From: Tubiluchus corallicola
Lineage: Eukaryota > Priapulida > Priapulimorpha > Priapulimorphida > Tubiluchidae
Reading direction: 5' to 3'
NCBI GenBank assembly: GCA_030141605.1
Contig: JAQGDQ010000103.1
Span: 221,001 to 285,000 of the forward strand
Length of the DNA stretch: 64,000 nt
The position numbers were made by a program, and so were the translations under genes. The stretch's first letter is position 1. Each line of letters opens with the position of its first letter. Below, one piece after another: positions 38,760 to 50,900 of the stretch. The notes under the pieces are model-generated. The model saw only the letters and a program-made list of their open reading frames with translations. It searched no databases and was not told where the DNA came from.

Positions 38760-39055
38760 AGACGGTTTGACTAGTTGTAACGCGTCCGTTTTCCGTCTGG
38801 GAGGTCGTGAGTTCGATACTGCAGCCGTGTTCTACCAAAGACTTTAAAAATTGTACCTGCTATTGCCCTGCCTGGGGTCTGGTATTTAGGGTGAAAGTGG
38901 AGTAATAACAATCTCTGTTGTGTAGCTGTAGATTGTTATTTACAGTCGGACCAAAAGCTCTTTGGAGCTTATTTTAATTGTTTATCATAAAAGCCGACTT
39001 TAAATAAAGATTATTATTATATTGTTATTATAACATTATTATTATAACATTACTT
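38760..39055 (+). mobile_element. tRNA-derived SINE with central domain and AAATAAAG(ATT)n tail
   Basis: The head GGTTTGACTAGTTGTAACGC...GGGAGGTCGTGAGTTCGATACTGC carries tRNA-like A- and B-box segments. It is followed by TACCAAAGACTTTAAAAATTG, the start of a central block resembling a conserved core found in several invertebrate SINE groups (from memory, not searched). The tail region GCCGACTTTAAATAAAG ends in ATTATTATT. The layout (Pol III head, core, AT microsatellite tail) is a complete SINE. Confidence 0.75.
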
Positions 39056-39119
39056 CATGACTGAATGCTTTTTATTGCTATCATGATCCATAAGTCACAG
39101 ATGGCAAGTTGCTTATAAG

Positions 39120-39430
39120 TGTAATTTTCTTCAGGTGTAGCCAAAGGACATGGAATAACTCCTATTTTATTTCTGCTATTCATCATTGATCTACAAGACT
39201 TTACATTTTTTAAGCTTGTCAGCTTTTGCTGATGATACTGCAGCACTGTGTACAATATTTATTATTGTGCCTCAGCCAGTTGCCTCATCCCATCTGACAG
39301 ACTGCAACATCTCACATTGTCAGTCTAGTTGGACGCAATGTAGACTAAATCATGCCATATGCTGCTTATCCTGGGTTTATTGCTACATTTACTTGACAAA
39401 AATACTTGAAAGCTGCAAAATGTGGCAAGC
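39120..39430 (+). pseudogene. Reverse transcriptase fragment of a LINE
   Basis: In translation GVAKGHGITPILFLLFIIDL corresponds to the RT GVPQGSxLxPLLF block. About 18 codons later, after a frameshift, FADDTAALC corresponds to the YADD catalytic block. The spacing is shorter than in a full RT, so internal deletion is likely. No complete frame remains. Confidence 0.65.
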
Positions 39431-39564
39431 CTACGTGGAACTCTGAAAGAAAATTTAACTTCTCTTCATTGTTACTAAGTCTGCCTAACTCGACAGAGGT
39501 TGTTCGCTTGTTATCGGATATAGCCTGGGACACTATAAAAAACTACGTGCTCCAAGCAGATTGA

Positions 39565-40165
39565 AAGAAAGACAGGATGATTTTTCAAGTACCACCCCAT
39601 TTTCAAGCCCGATAAAAAGTATACACCTGAACACAATTAATACTGCAAAAGCGTTTCTGATAATTAAATAATAGATTAAAAACTTGATTAACGACGGGTG
39701 AGCCAAACTATTGATGACATCACAAACTAACATAATTTTCAATAGCAAAAATATTCCACGAGGTGTTGCACGTACTTGCGAAAGCGAAAATGAAGTACAG
39801 TGCTACTGTAAGGTATTCAGCGTTTTATACTAAAACTAGGCAAGTTTTAAGATTAAAATTCAAATTTCAAATTTACAGCTGCTCTCGCGCATGAGCTGTC
39901 GCACGTGTGTAGTTCGTCACAAACTAACACATCTGAACTGAGAGTTACAACAACTATTTTTTCTGCAATGTGTTTCCAAAATGCAGGTGCTAATACCCGT
40001 CTAACTAGTGAATGGCGAAATGCATGTAACAGCGAAGAACTAGGGGCGCGAACGCGAAATTGTGTTTATGTGGTAATAATTCTTTAACGTAAGTCCATTG
40101 TGAAAAAATAGTACGTATCCTTTCAATATTTTAAAGAATTGGTTGTTTTCACCTACAGTTTAAGA
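39565..40165 (+). mobile_element. Repeat family C, copy 3
   Basis: It begins GACAGGATGATTTTTCAAG and contains CGATAAAAAGTATACACC, CGTTTCTGATAATTAAATAAT, GATGACATCACAAACTAACA, GAATGGCGAAATGCATGTAA and CCTTTCAATATTTTAAAG. This is the longest copy and defines a family length of about 600 bp. Confidence 0.75.
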
Positions 40166-40546
40166 CTAGGCCCGGTTTTGCTTTAAACAAGACACTTTTC
40201 AGTGAGGACTTTATAGGTTATATATGACTTCTTGTGAGACTATCAGAAATACTGTTTTTTACCGAGCCTGAACACTCGACACTCGTTAATAGGAATCTTT
40301 CAACGGGTATAAAAAGCGCATTTGTGCTGTTCACTGTCATTTTCGCCGCTGTCACTCTCCACTTCTATGAGTAGTCTTCAACGACCGAGTGACACAGATC
40401 TCAGCTCTGGGGATGCCTGAAGGGCAAACGGCATTAGAGTAAATATCTCTCCTTTCACTTGTAAAACGCAGTTAAACTATCTTCGCTGACAACCCGGCAG
40501 CGATGATTGACAGTGAATCTTTGCACATCTGCCCATTTATTTTAAG

Positions 40547-41234
40547 GCCCATTTCACAGTGAGGACGCAATGAAGAATGACGTATGGAACGTTGTTAGAA
40601 AATCAGCAAATATTTAGAAAATTTCCAATTTCTTCTCGAAATCCCGTACAGCAAGAAAGTTCATTTCACAGTGAAACCGTACGTTCAGTTAGCTGCAGCT
40701 ACTTTGCGAGTTTTGTGCTGTATAACCATGTTTAAATTAAATTATACTTGCCATACTTTTCCTATATAAAGTACAGTTAATAATGTTAGTCAGTGCAATG
40801 TCAGACTTATTTATTTTTTTAGTAATGTTCTACTAACGTTAGTAATGTTCTACTACCTACTTCAAAATATGAAAATACACATATATAAAATAAATATACG
40901 TATGCGTTATTATTCTTTTACACGAATATGAGCATCGATATTGCATTAATAAAACATAAAATCGTCAGTCTGTTAAAAGAAAGATTAAATCTCAGAATTT
41001 TATGCTGAACTGTGTTAATTGTAGTTCGTTAAAATTTAATAAGAAAGTACTAATTAAATAGTTAAATTTAAGACTGAATTCCACCAGGGTTTCTCGCGAA
41101 AATGTAACATGCAGCATTTTTACCATGCGGCAAAATTCCTCACGAGGAGGACTCAGAGCTTCCAGCTGGCGGCAGAATTCCTCACGTGGAACTACACGGG
41201 AAATTTTTTTGCACGTCCTTACTGTGAAATGGGC
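40547..41234. mobile_element. 688-bp MITE with 21-bp terminal inverted repeats
   Basis: GCCCATTTCACAGTGAGGACG at the left and its complement CGTCCTTACTGTGAAATGGGC at the right differ at one position. Sub-terminal CACAGTGAAACCGTACG and paired CAAAATTCCTCACGAGG / CAGAATTCCTCACGTGG strings add internal structure. No transposase is encoded. The GTGAAATGGGC-type end recalls many hAT-like MITEs, but I could not confirm an 8-bp target duplication. Confidence 0.85.
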
Positions 41235-41324
41235 ATAAGAAAAGTTAGGCCCTTGGAGCACTGTAATAAAGCTTTATTTAATTTAATTATTATTTAAAAA
41301 TTCCGCAGCTAAAACAATTGACGA

Positions 41325-41420
41325 TGATGACAATAATTTTTTTATTTGTACATAAATAATGTATATACAAATATACATAATTATATATACATGGCCTCTA
41401 TTTGCAGGCCAAAAATTACA
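41325..41420 (-). repeat. LINE/SINE 3'-tail remnant (minus strand)
   Basis: On the minus strand GGCCTGCAAATAGAGGCC is followed by an AT-rich tail ending ACAAATAAAAAAATTATTG. It is the third extra copy of the LINE tail motif. Here the motif forms a perfect short palindromic stem, GGCCT...AGGCC. Confidence 0.5.
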
Positions 41421-41679
41421 GCGTTATTAATATATCAATTTAACAATATGCCAAAGTACTTCAAATCAACATAGCTATACTCGGTCTGTTACGATAAGAA
41501 TGTCATACAATAAGAGGATAACATATAATGTAATCAACTGTCCATATAATCGTGTGATATAAGCTCGATAGATGGCTCTGGTAATCTACAGAATGCGTTA
41601 CATAGGATTTTAAACTGGGCCAACATATGGCAACTAAAAACTGGTATTAAAGCAAAAGCCAAGTCTCTCGGGAAATTGA

Positions 41680-41830
41680 GCTTATTTTAATATTTGGGAA
41701 AACCGTTAGAATGTTTCAGCAATAAAATTGTGATAAGCGTCTCGTGCAATTAGTAAAATCAATTTAAAGTCGTATTTATTTCACTCTTGGGCGCGCTCAT
41801 TTTCAAAGAAAAATGGCGTCATCCGGTTTC
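41680..41830 (+). mobile_element. MITE family B, copy 3 (partial)
   Basis: GTGATAAGCGTCTCGTGCAATTAGTAAAATCA and TTTCACTCTTGGGCGCGCTCATTTTCAA match the left third of family B; homology then stops near ATGGCGTCATCC. A TTTTCCTTTAAC string at 42390 could be a displaced right end. Confidence 0.5.
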
Positions 41831-41834
41831 CGTG

Positions 41835-42550
41835 CAATATAAACATTTATACCGCCAGGTGCTTCAGAATCTTTTTTAATTTATAGAGCGAACTCTATAG
41901 ACTAAGTGACCAGCCCGGCACCTACTACGCGCCGGCAAGTTTACGTGCGCATATAAAAGTCAATAAAAATCTGTAAATTAATTATTTACACAATTAATGC
42001 TAATTTCGTACACATTTTAATGTGTGATCCTGTAGATTAAAGCAATGTAACCACTTTAATTTTGACGGACTGATCGAATGACTAATTTCTAGATAAACAC
42101 AGTTAAACACAACATTAGAATAACGGAACTTCTAAATAAACTGTAGAAATATTGCAACTCACACCTTCACACTGCTTGCCTTCACGGCATTCACGCTGCC
42201 CAGCATACAACAGCTTACGTCATTTTTTTGAAATATGCTGGCATCAACGACCGTTTGGCGAGAGATAAGAAATATTTAAATTTCTTTTACATTTTTAAGC
42301 AAAGCAGTCTATGCGCATATTTTGTATTGTGATTTCAATATTTTTAATTGTACATTAAAATGCAATAAATGTTGTTAGAGCGTTGGCTTTTCCTTTAACA
42401 AATGCGATGTACTTCATGTTGGGAAAATAATCCCAGAAATAGCTATTACAATCGTGCAATTCCAGATTCTTCTGTTATTCTGGGTATTCTGTTGTCTAAC
42501 GACTTAAAGGCAAAAGCACACTGTATTGAAGTTTCTACAATAGAATAACG
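41835..42550. other. Unassigned region between repeat fragments
   Basis: No gene is recognised. A GC-rich spot (CAGCCCGGCACCTACTACGCG) near 41909 stands out, as does a CACACCTTCACACTGC patch near 42160. Confidence 0.3.
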
Positions 42551-43125
42551 AACATGATCTTTCGTATTTTCAGTACTAAAAATAGCAACATTCTCCTTAA
42601 AGCCTTCAAAGTTTATGTAAGGCCTATAGTTGAATATTGCTCCTTTATATAGAGCCCGTCATTGTATGAGGATGTAGATACTGTTGAAAATGTACAAAGA
42701 TACTTTACAAGGCGATTATACTGTAAATATAACTCGGAACTTACGTGTGAAACCTATCCAGAAAGACTCAAACCCCTTCATTTACGATCATTAGAGGAGA
42801 GACGATTTCTAAACGATTTGGTCATTTGTTACGAAATAATTCGTAGGGATGTTGAATTAGATCCCAAAAAAATTTTACAAGCGCACTCACTGCTAGGACA
42901 AAAAGTAACCATAGTCTAAAGCTTTATGTTAGTTGAACGAATAAAAAAGGTTTTGAGCTTTTCTTCTCCAACCGTGTTGTTCAAGTATGAAATTCCTTAC
43001 CAAGGTCAGTAAATTATGCACCTTTGGTCACTGCAGGAAATTCTAAACTTTTCAAAAATAGATTGAAGTTTTTGAATTTTGATAAATGGCTTGTTTACGA
43101 TAGACGTATGTCAGCAGCTTATCTC
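42551..43125 (+). pseudogene. C-terminal part of a CR1/L2-like LINE reverse transcriptase
   Basis: Translation gives LLKAFKVYVRPIVEYCSFI, a stop where W is expected, then an 85-codon frame with VENVQRYFTRRLYCKY, ERLKPLHLRSLEERRFLNDL and VICYEII. It ends, after frameshifts, in FKNRLKFLNFDKWLVYD. These are the standard thumb-side and C-terminal blocks of LINE RTs (YVRPIVEY...SVQRRFTKRL...RLxxLxLxSLExRRxxxDL). The 5' part is missing. Confidence 0.85.
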
Positions 43126-43360
43126 TTTACCTTTCTCCCCGCACTCGTTGTTATTGAGTTATAATTTACTTTTTAATAAGTATTTTAAATGAATGTGAAA
43201 CAATAGAAATAAATAAAAATAAAAATGAATAAATAAGATATACGTTTTATAACACAGAATAACAATACAATACATAGGGCCTTTTTAATTGAAAAAAGTG
43301 TTTTAAAAAAGAAAAAAGTCCCAGGCATAGCGAAAAACACTAACAGGTACTTAACTAAAT

Positions 43361-43415
43361 GAAACGAAACGAAACGAAACAAAACGAAACCAAACCAAAC
43401 GAAACCAAATTAAAC
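43361..43415 (+). repeat. (AAACG)n pentamer repeat
   Basis: About ten units of GAAAC/CAAAC with C/G variation, inside an A-rich stretch that may be a retroposon tail. Confidence 0.85.
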
Positions 43416-43419
43416 TAAA

Positions 43420-44240
43420 CTCTCGCAAATCCACACGATTATGTCTGAACTGAAAATGAAAGTGCCAAAACCAACAGAGTTGCTAGAGCCAAACAAGCCG
43501 TGTGGAATTTCAGCGATAGAACACTTTTTTGTTCAATAGATAATTGAAGATTAGATATTAAATGCAGCAGCCTATATGATACACCATGTAATGTTGCAGT
43601 GGTTTAGGCCTATATGCTGGGAGACTCTCACTCATTAATCAAAGATAAGATAGACAAGATAAGATGCACTTTATTCCAAGTAAAAACTCATAATATCAAT
43701 ACATGTGCAAAATAAAAACTGCTACCTATGTACAAATGCCCCTGAGTCACGCACACTCAAAATACTACCACAATAAAATTATTTAGTGATAAAAATGTAC
43801 AAAGGTAAAAAATAATAGATGTCTTCTGTATTCAACTGATTTAAGTAGTGATAAACTTTAGATAAAAAATACAATCGCTGCTAATATGTTTAACTATATA
43901 ACAACTATATAACTTGTACGCTTATATGTCTAACTATATAACAACGTTTATATGTTAAAACTGTAATTGTAAAAGTTGTGCCAAAGTGCTGAGTGATAAA
44001 AATTTATGAAACATTTATAAATTTTAAGAGCAATAATGAAACATTAATAAAATTCGTTTGACCTAGAAGCTACAGTTGGTGAAAGTGCGAATTAGTTTGT
44101 TTGATCTGTTATAAAAAATAGACCGCTGTCTCTCTCAATATTTTTGTCATCTCATCCCTGATTGTCAATTACATGATCCAGATTACTGACTGACTCAAGT
44201 AATGAGTCGCCTATGCTCACACACATGTTGGTAATGTATT
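43420..44240. other. Intergenic, AT-rich
   Basis: No gene. TGCACTTTATTCCAAG near 43666 resembles the complement of a LINE 3' end with AATAAA. Repeated GTCTAACTATATAACAAC strings lie near 43891-43945. Confidence 0.35.
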
Positions 44241-44281
44241 CATGCTATTTGGCTTGACAGAAAGTACTTTCATTTTTTGCC

Positions 44282-44507
<226 letters not shown>

Positions 44508-44739
44508 TGTTCAGTGTTCTTTATTTTGCCTTTTTAATTAGTCAAGAACAATCTTGACTTCTATCAGCAAATCTACCACAGCATCTGAGTAAAACGTTGT
44601 TTTGAACATACAGCTGTCTAAGCTCATTTGTTAAACTCTCATATTGCTACCTAGTGTAAGAACCACTATATTAAACTGAAGAAAGCAAGTGGCCTACTTC
44701 AATATAAAACATATAGCGGATTAAGTGATAACGACAAAG

Positions 44740-45965
44740 TGTATTCAGTAGTATTACTCGAGAGAGGCAATGGAAAATAAGTGTCTCCGATCTAGGCGTG
44801 ACTGTTCGCCCTACAAAGTCGGAATTTTTAACTGTGGGTACAGATGACGACAGGAGTTTTCAAAATGGTAATATTACAATTCAGTATAAGCCAAAATACA
44901 TTTATCTCGGGACCCCATCGCTAATGCGAGCATTGCAGAGCAGGTAGAAATTCACTTGCAAATGAAGAAACCAGAGTTGAGAAAATTCGGGTCGTTCCGT
45001 GCTAGAAATCCAGATGCACCATTCCCAGTGAAAAAAACATATGGCAAAGTGCTGTTAAGAATTCTGTGTTATATGCCTGCGAATCTTGGTGCACGAATAA
45101 ATTGAAAGGCATGCAATAGGTTACATATATTCTGTGAAAGCGTTTTTAGGTGTTCGCACTCAAACATGCAATGAAATCGCTCTCTTGTAGCTGGAGGACC
45201 TCATTTACAAGATCTAATTATAAGCAGACAAAGGGGGTTTTGCAGAATTTTCGTGCTCGAACCAACTGTGAGATGTTTCCATTGGCCAAAGCCACAAATT
45301 TAGCTAAAGCGGCTGTTTCACCTATGACAAGATACTTTCGTTTATTAGAGAGGGGAGATCGCGATGTGATTGACAAAGCCAAAGAGAAATTTGCTGAGTT
45401 GGCAGAGAATTCTCACCCGTCGTCGCACGTATTTGAAGTTTAATCGGGCTTTGCAGTTGTATCCCGTTTATGAGAGCGGTGTACCTGAATTTTAAGAAAC
45501 TGCGTTTACCAAGAATTAGATGTAGCTCTCGTTGATTAAACATTGAAGGTGATAGATGGCCAAGATGGGAAAATAGCCTTTGTTCATGTGGCCATATACA
45601 AGATGAAGAGCATATTATGCTAAAATGTCATACAAAGAGTCATCATGATGAACTGAGCTTAGTCTTAATAACGTTGCTAATATACACAAATTAAAGACAT
45701 AAAAGTTCTGTGCATTTACTTGACGTGTATTAAAAGAATACCAATGGATATGAGATGCAATTTTGTTTGATAACTACCTAATGGTTTGGGTCAACTAGTT
45801 TTCCTGTTATTTGTATTTGTTATTGTTGTAATTTGCATTTTATTTTTGTTTGGGAACATATATTATTTGGAATAAGTCGTTTTTTGGACTATTTGTTTCG
45901 CCCCAGACTCGTTATAAATTTTGTGCAATGTATTTACAATTTATAAATGTCAATAAATATCTAAT
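44740..45965 (+). pseudogene. Decayed second type of LINE (RT C-terminal region and 3' UTR)
   Basis: Successive frames read LGVTVRPTKSEFLTVG, YKPKYIYLG, then VKAFLGVRTQTCNEI (a classic post-RT block), then a 97-codon frame ending NSHPSSHVFEV. After that come CSCGHIQDEEHIMLKCH, a zinc-knuckle-like CxC...EEHxxxxC motif found at the C-terminus of many LINE ORF2s, and a 3' region ending TCAATAAATATC. Several stops and frameshifts make it inactive. It differs from the LINE at 55.4-58.4 kb. Confidence 0.75.
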
Positions 45966-45969
45966 TTAA

Positions 45970-47640
45970 TCCTTTAATAGGTGTCAGCACAAACCTGGTG
46001 GCGATGAAAATCTAAGTTTAAATTACAAATCAAATTCCATAACTACAAGTAAATTAATTTTCCGAAAACTAAATATTAAATTGAACTTGCATCCGATACA
46101 AAACATGGTAGTGGCAACTGTCAACCCACCTTTGCATTACACCGTATTTTTGTTTTTACATATTGTTTTTGCACTCAGAATTCTCTACTATGGGTTTATT
46201 GAAATTAAAATAAATGATAAATAAAAATAAACTTTTATATCAGTATGTGAACTTTACCTAATACGTTTGTTAATTACCTATACAAATTTTGCAGAATTTT
46301 AATCTATTTTTCCATGTATAGGTCTGCTCTGTAATTACATTTATTCTAACTCTTTGTGTCACGGCTTAATCAGAAACGCACTGGGGGTAAATTCAATTGT
46401 TTTAAAAGGCTGAGTGGTCACGACATGACTGCCAAAATTCAGCAGCGTTCTGCTTGGTCAGTTCCAAACCCTCTCGTCCTAGATAGGAGGCCTAATCCAG
46501 GGTAACATGTTTGCCACCCCAATCGGACACCCATGGTGCCTCCATAACACAGCTATTTCTTCAGTGCCAGATTAAGGCATGGGTTTTATGGGCTGCGTGC
46601 TTGCCAGCTGAGGGGCCTCCAGTTAATCTACTGTTAAAAGTTACCACAGAATAACAGTAGACATATGCTGAATTATTTCTTTAAAAAGGTTCAATTAATT
46701 GATATACTGTATAATAACACACTGAAATTGTTTTCTTGTTCATTATTATTGTTTTCTTGTCCAGCTCACTGGTACTGCCACAACGGCAATCCTTTTACAA
46801 TGACACAGTTTTGTAGGAATCGAGATCATATCTACTCTGGCAAAATTACAATTTGTTCTAATTTGTAAGTAATATTATTTAATATTTCAAAAACTTGCTT
46901 TAATTTTGTAAATATTGGAATATCTCCTTTTTTTGTTGCGTTAGACTTGCACTCATCCATGTGGGCCTAATGTTGACATTATGTTGTACAAGTTGAATAA
47001 ACTGATTTGAAGAATCCAACATTCACGCACTCATTAATTATCACTGGGAGCCCGGGCCTCACAGTATCTGCAGTCTAGGGACCTACAAAATCAACATACG
47101 GCCCTGTATATCTTTGTTAACGGAGCCTGTGGATTGTGGATCTGGTTCGGTCTTACCCAATACAATGAAAAGAACTATCAGTCATTACGATACAGTAACA
47201 AGCTACGAACCTACATGAAACTCAAAGCTCAAATAAGTGCCAGGTCTGGTACAGTTAGTATAGTAGGCTAAGATCAGTAAACAAAGTATTGTTCCGTAGG
47301 ATACTTACAGGCTGTTCTGGATGAGTAGGCGATTTTCTAATGGCAAGTTCAGTGACGCGGACACACATACTGTGAAACTTGATTCTCGTACAGTAAATGA
47401 TTTGATTTTGAGTTCAAAATGTCGGGAAAGAAACTTCTGAAATAAGGTGCGTGTATTTTATCTTATTATCCATTAATTACACAGAATCATCACAATGTGC
47501 AATTGTAATAGTCTGGTGGATGGCTTCTTAGTGCTTTAACGTACTGTACTTTGCTGCTTATTATACGATAATAGAAGTTGTAGAGTTGGGGAGTTTTCTG
47601 AAAGGTTTCCGGTATTGGAAAGGTGGTGCAGTCAAAATTT
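45970..47640. other. Intergenic; possible old SINE pieces
   Basis: AAGGCTGAGTGGTCACGACATG near 46405 resembles a tRNA A box, and GGCCTAATCCAGGGTAAC near 46490 resembles part of a repeat seen again near 48565 (GGTTAATCCAGCCCTGG). I do not see an intact gene. Confidence 0.3.
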
Positions 47641-47703
47641 CTTTCATAAATGAGGAGTGATTTGGTCAGTTGGTCGGCGCCATTCATTGCTCCTGTTGTG
47701 ACC

Positions 47704-47890
47704 GGTAATAAAGTCACAGGAAACAATCATAGAAAAAAGTCACAATTTTGGCTAGGAAAAAGTCACAGGAAAAAGGAAGCAAAAGAATTGTTGCTAGTGT
47801 ACGTGTTAGGTTGGATTATTTGTTTTTTTTCCTGTGTCTTTTTTCTGTGACTTTTTTGCGTGTGACTTTTTTACCTGCGACTTTATTACC
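47704..47890. mobile_element. 187-bp foldback element with GGTAATAAAGTC ends
   Basis: GGTAATAAAGTCACAGG on the left pairs with CCTGCGACTTTATTACC on the right. Both arms are built from repeats of AAAAAGTCACA, so pairing extends over most of the element. It lies just upstream of the RING-CH gene (60 bases before its ATG) and may overlap its promoter or 5' UTR. Confidence 0.8.
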
Positions 47891-47949
47891 TTGATTTGAC
47901 TAAACTAATTTTTTGCTTTTGTTAATTAAAGTTAAACTCGAGTGTCAGA

Positions 47950-50900
47950 ATGCAACCAATTGCTGAATCAGCAACTGCGAACACCTTTTTGCAAGCTGCT
48001 TCCACAGAAGGCGTGAAAGATGGAATCTCTGCAGAAGAGAAAAAAAGAATAAGCAGTCGAGGCAAACGGAGGATGACATCCACGTGTAGCGCTCGCAGGT
48101 AAGAAATCTGATGCTACTGTTGCAGCTGCTGCTGGTTAATGATTAATTTCAGATGTTCGCAGAATCATAAGAATGCGCAATCGTAGTACGCCAGGATCAG
48201 ACCACGACATTTTGAGTTCTCTAGTGAATGAAATTATGGGGCCGCCTCCCAGACGAAGCCATTCTGTAAACTCGCCCGCCCCTGTCTTGAATATTTTTAC
48301 ACTCGTTGTATGTAGTTTAGCAACTTTTACACAGCTTGAAGTAAACTTATTGCAAATTCACTAAATAAACTAGAGTAGCCATCTTTTGTGACTCAATAAA
48401 AATGTTGTTTAGGAAATAACGCCATTTTACTATTTATTATAAACCAAATTAGCTCATTTTCAATACGTCCTCAATGAAAAAACCTGATTTTTTACCAAAT
48501 GTTACCAAAGCTTGAGAGCCTCCAAGCTTGAGGGCCCTAGGTTGCAGCCAATTCTAGCCTATAGGTTAATCCAGCCCTGGTAGTTTCGCGGATGCTCATT
48601 TTTACTGCTTTAACATGTACTGCTTTCTGTACTGTAATGGTGGTTGTAATTTTCTGAAAGGTTTCGGGTATTGAAAGGATGCGTCTCGCGCCTCTTTATA
48701 GTTGCTCATCGTTGTTGTTCTTGTTCTTGTGTTGCTACATTTGTGTTTTTATTCTTTTTGGGTAGTTGTTGTCATTGAGTACATTGCTGTTACTGCTGCT
48801 GCTGATGATTGTGGTGGCGGTGGTGTTGGTGGCGATGGCGATTTTGTCAATATACATCTTATACAGATTATGCATATGCCACTAGCATGAGCACTTCTGC
48901 TAACCTTTTGTCATTGTTTGCTTTGCAGTTGTGTGTTTAGTACGAGTACAGACGGTAATTTCTGTCGCATCTGCCACGACTCGGACGTTGAGGAACCGCT
49001 GATTTCCCCCTGTCAGTGCACGGGGTCTGTTGGGGTGGTTCACAGGACATGCGTGGAGAGGTGGCTGATGTCGTCCAACACAGACGCGTGTGAACTTTGT
49101 CGTTTTCACTATTTGACACAGAAAACCAGAAGACCATTTGGTGAGGTGCGTTCAAGATATGACTTTGCTGTATATGACTTTACTGGTAAAAAATTACAAA
49201 AGAATAAGTGCTGAAAACTTTAAACAAACATGTCAACGCCAAGAAAGAATTCATAATTTTTGACGCTGCCATAAACTGAAAACTTAAAAAAGCATGTTAA
49301 CGCTAAGTAAGAATTCATAATTTTTGACACTGCCATATACTAAATATTTTCAAAAAAAACATGTCGACGCTAAGTAAGAATTTATAATTTTTGACACTGC
49401 CATATACTGAAAGCTTTAAACAAACATGTCAACGCCAAGTAAAAATTGTAATATTTGACACTGCCATATACTGAAAACTTAAAAAACGTGTCAAGGCTAA
49501 GAAGAATTCATAATTTCTGTCATTGTCAATTTTTTAAAAATCTTAATTTTTTGAATATCATTTTCTCGTAGTTCCATTTTCTGCCCTTTATTCTTCTAAT
49601 AGTCATAATTATTAAAGCTACTATATTAGCGTTCATTAATTAGCCATTTTGCATTTTTAGTGGTTGTATGTATTTTGCATTTTAGTGGTTGAAAACCCCT
49701 GGCAATCTCACTGAGAGAAAGCATCTATTAGGCGATGTCGTCTGTTTTTTCGTGCTCTGCCCTCTAGCGACGGTATGTGGAATTTTATGTATATTATCTA
49801 AGAATCTTAAGGATATTGCTAGTTAGGTTTAACGACGCCACTAGCTAATATTATGAATGATAACATAGGCGAGATTCATAAATTAGTATATGGTTAGAAC
49901 CAGACTTCAGAAAAAACCTTCTGCTAAAGAAATTCTTTCTTTTTTTGATAATAACATTTAAAAGACTACTATAAATTACAAAATAATTTGTTACTTAATG
50001 GAAGACAGGATGATTTTTCATGTTTTACCCTATTTTCAAGTCCGATAAAAAGTATACATTTTAACACTAATAATACTGGAAAAGCGTTTCTGATAATTAA
50101 ATAATAGATTAGAAACTTAATTAACGGCGGGCAAGCCCAACTATTGATGACGTCACAAACTAACATAATTTTCAACACCAAAAATATTTTACGAGAGTGT
50201 TGTGCGTATTTTCGGAAAGGAAAATTGAAGTACAGTGCTACTGTAAGAAGAAACAACAGAAAACCGGAGAACAAAGGAGATAAAATCACATGCGGAATTA
50301 ATAATGATTACGTAATGTCATTATAGTAAACTTACAAAGATTATGACGTGGCATATTATTATTATAACAGCATTTTAATCAAAGCTGTAACTATGCGTAA
50401 ATTTTATGTTTGTATTATTTGGTAAATTAAAGCAGTAATGTATTTCATGAATTTGCATATAATTAATATCATATAAGTTGTGTTCATTTTTAATGTTTTC
50501 AATGGTTGTGCATTTGTAAAATTTGTAGATGTTACATTGTATTTTTTGTTCATGAGTGTTAAAATTAAGTAGAAATTAATTAATATTGTAGAGTTTCAAA
50601 TAATTTTATTATAGGTGCTATTGCATTCATCAGTCCTCCGACGGATTGTACACAAAAATTTTATGTATATGTATTTTGTACAGTACAGTTTGTGTACATT
50701 AATTGCAAAAAAGATTCATCATCATCATCATCATCATTATTATCATTATTATTATTATATTATATTATTATATTAATTCAGGCTTATGCAGTTTGTATAT
50801 TGTTACGTAAATATCTTACAAAATTAGCTATCTATTTTTTTTGTAAAAACCTATTAAACTTTTGACTTAGATTGACAGTGCGCTACTTTTCTTCTGGACG

